Assembly (NCBI GenBank): GCA_004010275.1
Contig: RBWT01000030.1
Coordinates: forward strand, 1-54,765
Reading direction: 5' to 3'
DNA from: Streptomyces huasconensis
GTDB taxonomy: Bacteria > Actinomycetota > Actinomycetes > Streptomycetales > Streptomycetaceae
DNA: 54,765 nucleotides
A program made the position numbers and the translations under genes. This document shows, piece by piece, positions 48,248-54,765 of this stretch. The notes below the pieces were generated by a model. The model was given only the letters and a program-made list of their open reading frames with translations, made no database searches and was not told the DNA's origin. The number at the start of each line of letters is the position of its first letter. The stretch's first letter is position 1.

Positions 48248-51200
48248 ACACGGTTTCGCCGGGACCCCGGCCCGGGCGCGATACATGGGTCGTATCCGTC
48301 CACTTGACCGAACGGGACATGAGACCGCTGGGGTCGGGTTTCCTCATCGATGGCCGGAGGGTGCTGACCTGTGCCCACGTGGTGGACGTGGCGTGGAAGA
48401 GGCACGCCGAACTCTGGGTGGCGTTTCCCAAGGCAGAAGAGGTCATGCGCCGCAGGGTCCGAGTCTCCGAGGTGATACTGCCACCGGGCGACGATCACGA
48501 GGTTCAGGACGTGGCGGTGCTGCGCTTGGCCGAAGCGGTGCCGGCCGCCTTGCGGCCCGGTTGCGGGGGCCGACCGCGGAGGACGTTGTCGGCACAGACT
48601 GGTGGTCGTTCGGATTCCCCGACGGTGTGCTCGGGAACTCCGTGCACGGAGCGGTCGGGGAAGCTCTCGGGTACGGCTGGATGCGCCTTGACAACCTGGT
48701 GTCCCGCTACCCGGTCAAGGCGGGTTTCAGCGGCTCAGCCGTCTGGTCACCGGTCTATCAGGCCGTCATCGGCATGGTGAGCCAAGCGCACACTGCCACC
48801 GGTGACGCCCGTGCGCTGTCCGTGCGGGCCATCGACAGGTTGCTTCCTGATCAGGAGCTGCACCACCTCATCGACTGGTCATTGGAGGCGGCTGACGAGA
48901 CATCCCTGACCTCATGGGGCTGGTCCCTCGACACGGATCCCGAGGCAGGCAGGCACTGGCACCCACGTGCCCGAGGCGTCGGTACAGCAGCGGAACGGGG
49001 CTTTCGCTTCCGAGGTCGTGCCGCCGCGCTCCGAGAGATCACTCAATGGATCACCGCCGTCTCTCCACATCGTCAAGCACTGGTGGTCACCGGAGCACCG
49101 GGCTCCGGCAAATCGGCTGTCCTGGGGCGGATCATCACCACCGCTGACCGTGAGATCGCCGCGGAACTACCGCCCGGTGACACGGCAATCCGCGCCCCAC
49201 TCGGCGCCATTTCCTGTGCGGTGCACGCCAAGGGCAAAACGGCTTTGGAGGTGGCACAAGAGATCGCACGTGCCGCTTCGGCGGCCATGCCGAAGCAAGT
49301 CATTGATCTGCTGCCGTCTCTGCGAGCGAGTCTGGAGGCCCGGCCTGATCGAACCTTCACACTGGTCGTCGACGCGTTGGACGAAGCCGGCACCACCGAT
49401 GAGGCACGCGCCATCATCCATCACATCATGGTGCCGCTGGCGGAGACTTGTGCGGATCTCCGGGTGCGGGTGATGGTCGGCACCAGGCGCAGGGATGACG
49501 CGGGAGACCTTCTGGGTGCCTTCGGGCGAACGGCCCGGATCGTGGACCTGGATGCGCCGGCCTTCACTTCGGTTGCAGACCTCACTGCCTATGCGTTGTC
49601 CACACTCCAGCTACAAGGTGACGAGCGTGCCGGTAACCCCTATGCGGACGATGACGTCGCCCGTCCCGTGGCCGAGCGCATCGCGGCTCTGGCCGACGGT
49701 AATTATTTGGTCGCCGGGCTGGTCGCCCGCGCCCATGGAATGCATGATGCGACAGCCGTAGATCCGTGCAGGATGTCGTTTCCTGTCACGGTGGATTCCT
49801 CCCTCCGTGAATATCTGCGTCTGCTGCCGGACATTGGTCTCCTCTCCGCGGAGAAATTGCTCACCCCGCTTGCTTACGCCGAGGCGCCCGGACTGTCCAT
49901 CGGGTTGTGGCGCACCGCATTGACCGCCCTCTTCAGTACCGCTCCCGCGGAGAGCGAACTCTTCGGGTTCGCCCGTTCCTCCGCAGCGAATTTTCTTGTC
50001 GAGACCACCAGTGCCGAAGATGTGGACGGCGTCACCTTCAGGCTCTTTCACCAGGCCTTGAGTGATTCTCTGCGGACCGTACGCGCCGATGTGGCCTTGT
50101 CGGTCAGTGATGAGCGTGAGCTCGCACGCGCCTACATAGTTGTTGGGGCGCAGACAGGCTGGGCTGCGGCCCCCGCATACCTGCTGCGGTCCCTTGGTGT
50201 ACACGCCGGCCGAGGAGGTGTGATCGACGAGTTGCTGGCAGAGGACGAATATCCGCTCTACGCCGATCTGCGGCGGCTCGTACCGCAGGCTCGCCTTGCG
50301 GTCACGGACAAGGGACGCCAACGCGCCCGGCTGCTCCGTCACACGCCGCGTGCCCTTGACGCCCCCGCGGCGGAGCGGGCGGCTCTGTTCAGTGTGACGG
50401 AGGTACAGGAAGACCTCGGAACTACTTATCGCGCATCTGAGATCGCCGCACCATACCGAGCCGTGTGGTCTACCGTCGCCCCTTCGACGGAGGTAGCCGT
50501 CCTTGAAGGGCACCGCAAACAGGTTGCTGCTCTCTGTTCCCTGCGCTCCGGCGGTCGCGAACTGCTCGCGAGCGTCGGTGACGACGGCATCCGTCTCTGG
50601 GACCCGGGCACGGGCGATACGGTCCGTACCTTCACGAAGCCCTCGGGGTGGATCGGTGCGCTGTGCGCCGTGACGATGGGCGGCCGGACGTGCCTCGCCG
50701 GTGCCGGGCAGGACGGAGACCTGCGGATCTGGGACCCCGAGACGGGCGCGCCGGTTCGTACGCTGCGTGGGCGCGACCAGCCGATCGATCAACTGTGTGC
50801 CTTCTATGTGGAAGGCCGCGCTCTCCTGGCCAGTAGAGGCCGAGGTCGGCGTGTGACGGTCTGGGATCCGGACTCAGGGGCGGCTGTGCGGAGCTTCCGA
50901 GCCCGCACCCATGCGATCGAGGGCATGGGTGCTGTCGAGGCAGAAGGTCGTACTCTGCTTGCTCTTCTGACACGTCATGAGGAGGGGCGCTGCAAGGTGC
51001 GACTCTGGGATCCCATCACCGGCGATACCGTCCGCGCGTTCTTCACCTACGACAGCCCCGACCACTTGGCAGTGTTGCACTGCGAGGGCGGCCCCCTCCT
51101 CGCGACTAGCGAGTCCATTGGGGACCACGATCCTATTGTGCTGTGGGATCTGACCGGTCGTGAGGTTCAGGTACTCGAAGGCGGAGAGGGGACCCTTTTC

Positions 51201-52429
51201 GAACTTGTCGGCGTCCGCTTCGGGGACCGGACCCTGCTGGCCGCCGGCTACGGCGACGATGAGAGCGGAACTGCGGTGCTCTGGGATCCCGCAGCAGGTC
51301 GCGAGATCCGACGACTGGAGGGCCACGACGGTTGGGTAGGCGCTCTGTGCACCGTGGAGTCAGCGGAAGGGACGCTGATGGCGAGTGCGGGCGCAGACTG
51401 CACGGTACGGCTGTGGGACCTGGACACCTGCGCTGAGCCGGACCAACTCGGAGAGCCTGGTGCCTGGATCGGTTCGTTGGCCGCACTGGAAGTGCACGGC
51501 CGGATAGCTGTGGCCAGTAGCGGGATGGCTGGGAAGGTTGAGGTCCACGATGTAGCCGACGGCACGCTGCTTGGCCGGATCGACCTCCCTCATGCGTCAG
51601 TCACGAGCCTGTGCACCGTGGAAATCTCGGATCGAGAATGCCTGGCCATCGCCAGCGGCGACCGGGAGGAAGGCGCTATTCAGATCTGGGACCCCAGCAC
51701 CGGTGGTGTGATCCGGTGTCTGACGGGCCCCAGGATCGACACACTGTGCACCGCGGACATCGATGGCCGCCCGTCTCTCGCCTTTGCCACCAGGGAGGAG
51801 AAGACGAACAGGGTGTCCGTCTGGGACCTCCCCACAGACGAGGTCATCCAGAGCATCAGTAGCGAAGAGGGCCTGATCAGAGAGCTTTGTGCGCTCGACG
51901 TCGGTGGTCGACATCTCATCGCGGTGCTCACCGGCCACTTCGGTATCTGGCCAGGGGAGTTCAGCGGCGGCGTCGTCAGTCTCTGGCATCCCACGAGTGG
52001 CGAAATGGTCGATTCCTTGGCGTCCCCGACGCCGAGTTCGGCTCTCTATGCGTCCTCGACGCCGAGGACCGGGCCCTCTTGGCTGTCACAAGCCATAACA
52101 CGGAGGACGAGGACGATCTGGTCGGTACAGGTTCGGTGTGGGTCTTCGATCCAGCTGACGGCTGCCGGACTGACGTACAGGATCTTCACCATGGATGGGT
52201 GAATGGCATCGAACCCGTGAGGTTCGCCACGTGTGCCGGCATGGCAAGTGTCGGCCAGACCGAGAGGTCGGTACGTGTGTGGGCTGCTGATGACTTGCGA
52301 CAGATGATGGAGATCCCGGTCCGCCGCGAAGTCTTTTCCGTTGCCCAGGCGGGCGACCATCTCGTGTTCGGTTTGGACAACGGAGGCGTGATGGCGGTAC
52401 GGCTCGTCGAAGGAGGAGGCAGGCGGTAA
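48244..52429 (+). CDS. Trypsin-like protease/STAND NTPase/WD40 conflict protein (frameshifted)
   Basis: About 1,395 residues. Residues 1-210 are a trypsin-like protease: His about 45 (LTCAHVVD), Asp about 89 (VQDVAVLRL), Ser about 165 (AGFSGSAVW). A P-loop NTPase follows, with Walker A GAPGSGKSAVL (about 282) and Walker B TLVVDALDEAG (about 375), then helical regions to about 745. About 13-14 WD40 repeats (RLWDPGTGDTVRTF, DLRIWDPETGAPVRTL and others) fill the C-terminus, enough for two seven-bladed propellers. There is no membrane segment or signal. One break near 48560 is between His/Asp and Ser; another is near 52020. Its less GC-rich third positions suggest transfer. In the NLR-like logic the propellers would sense, the NTPase switch, and the protease act. 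Confidence 0.87.
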
Positions 52430-52489
52430 CGCCTTGCGCTTCCACCCATACGGGACGTCGATGACGACCCCACGGGCTCCGAAAAACCA

Positions 52490-52531
52490 TGGGCCGTGCT
52501 CTCCTCCTTGACGGGGGAAGGGCACGGCCCA
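52490..52531. terminator. Terminator between the protease-NTPase gene and glnA
   Basis: TGGGCCGTGC (52490-52499) pairs with GCACGGCCCA (52522-52531), perfect 10-bp stem and 22-nt loop, in the gap between convergent genes. Confidence 0.75.
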
Positions 52532-52583
52532 CGGTTCAGATGCCGCTCAGAGCGCTACGAGGCGACTCTGGCCTGCGTGTTTT

Positions 52584-53996
52584 CTAGATGTCGAAGTACA
52601 GCTCGAACTCATGCGGATGCGGCCGCAGCTGAATCGGCGCGATCTCGTTCGTCCGCTTGTAGTCGATCCACGTCTCGATCAGGTCGGACGTGAAGACCCC
52701 GCCCGCCTGGAGGTACTCGTTGTCCGCCTCCAGGGCGTCGAGGACCGCGGGGAGGGAGGTCGGGACCTGGGGGACGCCCGCGTGCTCCTCGGGGGCCAGC
52801 TCGTAGAGGTCCTTGTCGATCGGCTCGGCCGGCTCGATCTTGTTCTTGACGCCGTCGAGGCCCGCCAGGAGCAGCGCCGAGAACGCCAGGTACGGGTTCG
52901 AGGACGGGTCCGGCGCGCGGAACTCGACGCGCTTGGCCTTCGGGTTCGAGCCCGTGATCGGGATGCGCATCGCCGCGGAGCGGTTGCGCTGGGAGTAGAC
53001 CAGGTTGACCGGGGCCTCGAAGCCGGGGACCAGGCGGTGGTAGGAGTTCACCGTGGGGTTGGTGAACGCCAGCAGCGACGGCGCGTGCTTGAGGATGCCG
53101 CCGATGTAGTAGCGCGCGGTGTCCGAGAGACCGGCGTAGCCCTGCTCGTCGTAGAAGAGCGGGGTGCCGCCCGACCACAGCGACTGGTGGACGTGCATGC
53201 CCGAGCCGTTGTCGCCGAAGATCGGCTTCGGCATGAAGGTCGCGGTCTTGCCGTTGCGCCAGGCGACGTTCTTCACGATGTACTTGAAGAGCATCAGGTC
53301 GTCGGCCGCGGCCAGCAGCGTGTTGAACTTGTAGTTGATCTCGGCCTGGCCCGCCGTGCCCACCTCGTGGTGCTGGCGCTCGACCTGGAGGCCGTTCTTG
53401 TCCAGCTCCAGGGAGATCTCGGCGCGCAGGTCGGCGAAGTGGTCGACCGGCGGGGCCGGGAAGTAGCCGCCCTTGTAGCGGACCTTGTAGCCGCGGTTGT
53501 TCTCGACCGCACCGGTGTTCCAGGCGCCGGCCTCGGAGTCGATGTGGTAGAAGCTCTCGTTCGCCGACGTCTGGAAGCGGACGTTGTCGAAGACGTAGAA
53601 CTCCGCCTCGGGGCCGAAGTAGGCCGTGTCCGCGATACCGGTCGAGGCGAGGTACGCCTCCGCCTTCTTCGCGACGTTCCGCGGGTCACGGCTGTACTGC
53701 TCGCCGGTGATCGGGTCGTGGATGAAGAAGTTGATGTTGACGGTCTTGTCGCGGCGGAACGGGTCCACGCGCGCCGTCGACAGGTCCGCGCGCAGCGCCA
53801 TGTCGGACTCGTGGATGGCCTGGAAGCCACGGATCGACGAACCGTCGAAGGCCAGCTCCTCGTCCGGGTCGAACGCCGCCGCCGGGATCGTGAAGTGCTG
53901 CATGACACCGGGCAGGTCGCAGAAGCGGACGTCGATGAACTTGACGTCCTCGTCCGCGATGTACTTCTTCGCGTCGTCGGCGTTCTGGAACAACAT
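52584..53996 (-). CDS. glnA: GlnA, glutamine synthetase I
   Basis: 470 residues with an intact frame, the classical GSI-beta length. The start ATG 53996 has AGGAGG 4-11 bp upstream; a longer frame to 54107 is non-conserved. Motifs are [47 protein letters not shown] and the adenylylation loop [11 protein letters not shown] with Tyr about 398, the target of GlnE. It makes glutamine from glutamate and ammonia. A GlnR box lies about 100-136 bp upstream of the start, so transcription is nitrogen-controlled. It is convergent with the conflict protein gene and divergent from the RDD gene. Confidence 0.97.
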   Translation of the reverse strand: MLFQNADDAKKYIADEDVKFIDVRFCDLPGVMQHFTIPAAAFDPDEELAFDGSSIRGFQAIHESDMALRADLSTARVDPFRRDKTVNINFFIHDPITGEQYSRDPRNVAKKAEAYLASTGIADTAYFGPEAEFYVFDNVRFQTSANESFYHIDSEAGAWNTGAVENNRGYKVRYKGGYFPAPPVDHFADLRAEISLELDKNGLQVERQHHEVGTAGQAEINYKFNTLLAAADDLMLFKYIVKNVAWRNGKTATFMPKPIFGDNGSGMHVHQSLWSGGTPLFYDEQGYAGLSDTARYYIGGILKHAPSLLAFTNPTVNSYHRLVPGFEAPVNLVYSQRNRSAAMRIPITGSNPKAKRVEFRAPDPSSNPYLAFSALLLAGLDGVKNKIEPAEPIDKDLYELAPEEHAGVPQVPTSLPAVLDALEADNEYLQAGGVFTSDLIETWIDYKRTNEIAPIQLRPHPHEFELYFDI

Positions 53997-54094
53997 CCAA
54001 CTCCTCCTACTCCCGCCCGGGGCGGGACGGGGTTGCAGCTCGTGGTGCGGCCAGTGCGGTGGCACACGCTGGGACCCGACCATAGGGACGGGGG

Positions 54095-54132
54095 ATTTCT
54101 CAAGCATGACCCATTTGTTTCGCCGAAGTTAA
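54095..54132 (-). promoter_or_regulatory. GlnR box upstream of glnA
   Basis: On the minus strand: TTAAC-n6-GAAAC-n6-GTCAT-n6-GAAAT, four elements with exact 6-bp spacing, matching the GlnR pattern. It lies in the divergent region between glnA and the RDD protein. Confidence 0.88.
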
Positions 54133-54241
54133 CCGCCCCGGCGGTGAATGCCCGGCGGCCGGAGCCCGCACCGGCCCCGCCCGCCCTCGTACATCTGACC
54201 CGAGCGTCCCCGTACGAAACCGGGCGCAGTACCGTGGACGG

Positions 54242-54709
54242 GTGGACAACAGGCAAGCAATCGGATCGTGGCTGTCCGGCCCGCGCGCGGCCGCGGAGGA
54301 CGCCGGAGTCGACTTCGGGTACCGGGGCGAGCAGCTCGGACTGCCGGAGGAGGGGCCGGGATCGATCGCGCGCCCCGGCCGCCGCATCGGCGCCATCGCC
54401 GTGGACTGGGGTCTGTGCCTGGTGATCGCATACGGTCTGTTCGCCCGCGGTGATCAGCAGGCCATGGGCAACTGGGCCCTCGGCATCTTCTTCGTGATGA
54501 GCCTGCTGACCGTCGGCACGGTCGGCTGCACCCCGGGCAAGGCCCTGTTCCGGCTGCGTGTCGTCGCCGAGGGCGGCGGCCGGCTCGGCTTCGGGCGGGT
54601 GCTGGCCCGCAGTCTCCTGCTGTGCGTGGCCATTCCCGCCCTGATCTGGGACCGCGACGGCCGCGGCCTGCACGACCGCCTCGCCCGCGCCGTGCAGGTC
54701 AGGATCTGA
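54242..54709 (+). CDS. RDD-family membrane protein
   Basis: 155 residues from GTG 54242. The RDD motif pieces are IARPGRRIGAIAVDWGLCLV (the first helix with the conserved Arg-Asp pattern), and GCTPGKALFRLRVV and RDGRGLHDRLARAV at the end. There are three hydrophobic segments. In S. coelicolor a homologue lies next to glnA (SCO2197/SCO2198). Function unknown. Nothing further is seen in 54710-54765. Confidence 0.87.
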   Translation: MDNRQAIGSWLSGPRAAAEDAGVDFGYRGEQLGLPEEGPGSIARPGRRIGAIAVDWGLCLVIAYGLFARGDQQAMGNWALGIFFVMSLLTVGTVGCTPGKALFRLRVVAEGGGRLGFGRVLARSLLLCVAIPALIWDRDGRGLHDRLARAVQVRI

Positions 54710-54765
54710 CCGGGCCGACAACTGCACTACGACTGATCTACGACGATGAAGGCCCCGGAACCGAC

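Overview
The window is very GC-rich Streptomyces chromosome. It matches the nitrogen-assimilation neighbourhood known from S. coelicolor (SCO2241 glnA2 down to SCO2198 glnA): three glutamine synthetases (GlnA2 at 295-1656, GlnII at 35995-37023, GlnA at 52584-53996), the adenylyltransferase GlnE (3583-6593), and a GlnRII-like winged-helix regulator beside glnII. Four-part GlnR boxes stand in front of glnII (37113-37150) and glnA (54095-54132). Gene names rest on protein recognition and gene order, not on a database search.

Layout: 1-6600 glnA2, a small membrane protein with an XRE regulator, a VOC protein and glnE. 6600-16850 the maltodextrin locus: PAP2 membrane protein, malR, aglA, malG, malF, malE on the minus strand and a secreted pullulanase on the plus strand, with MalR-type operators in the malE-pulA gap and four copies of a dispersed intergenic repeat at the two flanks. 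16900-24450 a receiver-SpoIIE phosphatase, a minus-strand unit of diiron-type protein, ferredoxin reductase, TetR and GNAT, a one-membrane-span protein with a degenerate sigma-like N-terminus, and a TPR protein. 24480-31530 a Tat-exported GH89 enzyme, a secreted DUF1996 protein with a Gln-Gly linker, and a two-component system divergent from an MMPL transporter. 34000-37650 SDR, winged-helix regulator, a small Cys-Cys ORF, glnII and a membrane protein. 37700-43850 MarR with an alpha/beta hydrolase, an ArsC-like protein, a second hydrolase carrying a 21-bp tandem expansion, a secreted HAD phosphatase, and AraC with VOC behind a 31-bp tandem repeat. 43888-47830 a cobalamin riboswitch, an ABC uptake system and a metallophosphoesterase. 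47921-52429 a two-gene system: a Trypco1-like protein translationally coupled to a trypsin-like/STAND-NTPase/WD40 protein of about 1,395 residues. 52490-54765 glnA and an RDD protein.

The two-gene system at 47921-52429 is the best candidate for an exciting system. It has the architecture of the NTP-dependent biological-conflict systems predicted in multicellular bacteria (protease effector, NTPase switch, beta-propeller sensor). It looks compositionally different from its neighbours and sits next to the conserved glnA gene.

Caution: roughly half of the genes carry one or more frame breaks, mostly one-base losses or gains in GC-rich context, and these hit essential or core genes such as glnE, the mal locus and transporters. 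I read this mainly as uncorrected sequencing or assembly error. Where a broken gene is annotated, the span covers all its frame segments and the break sites are given.
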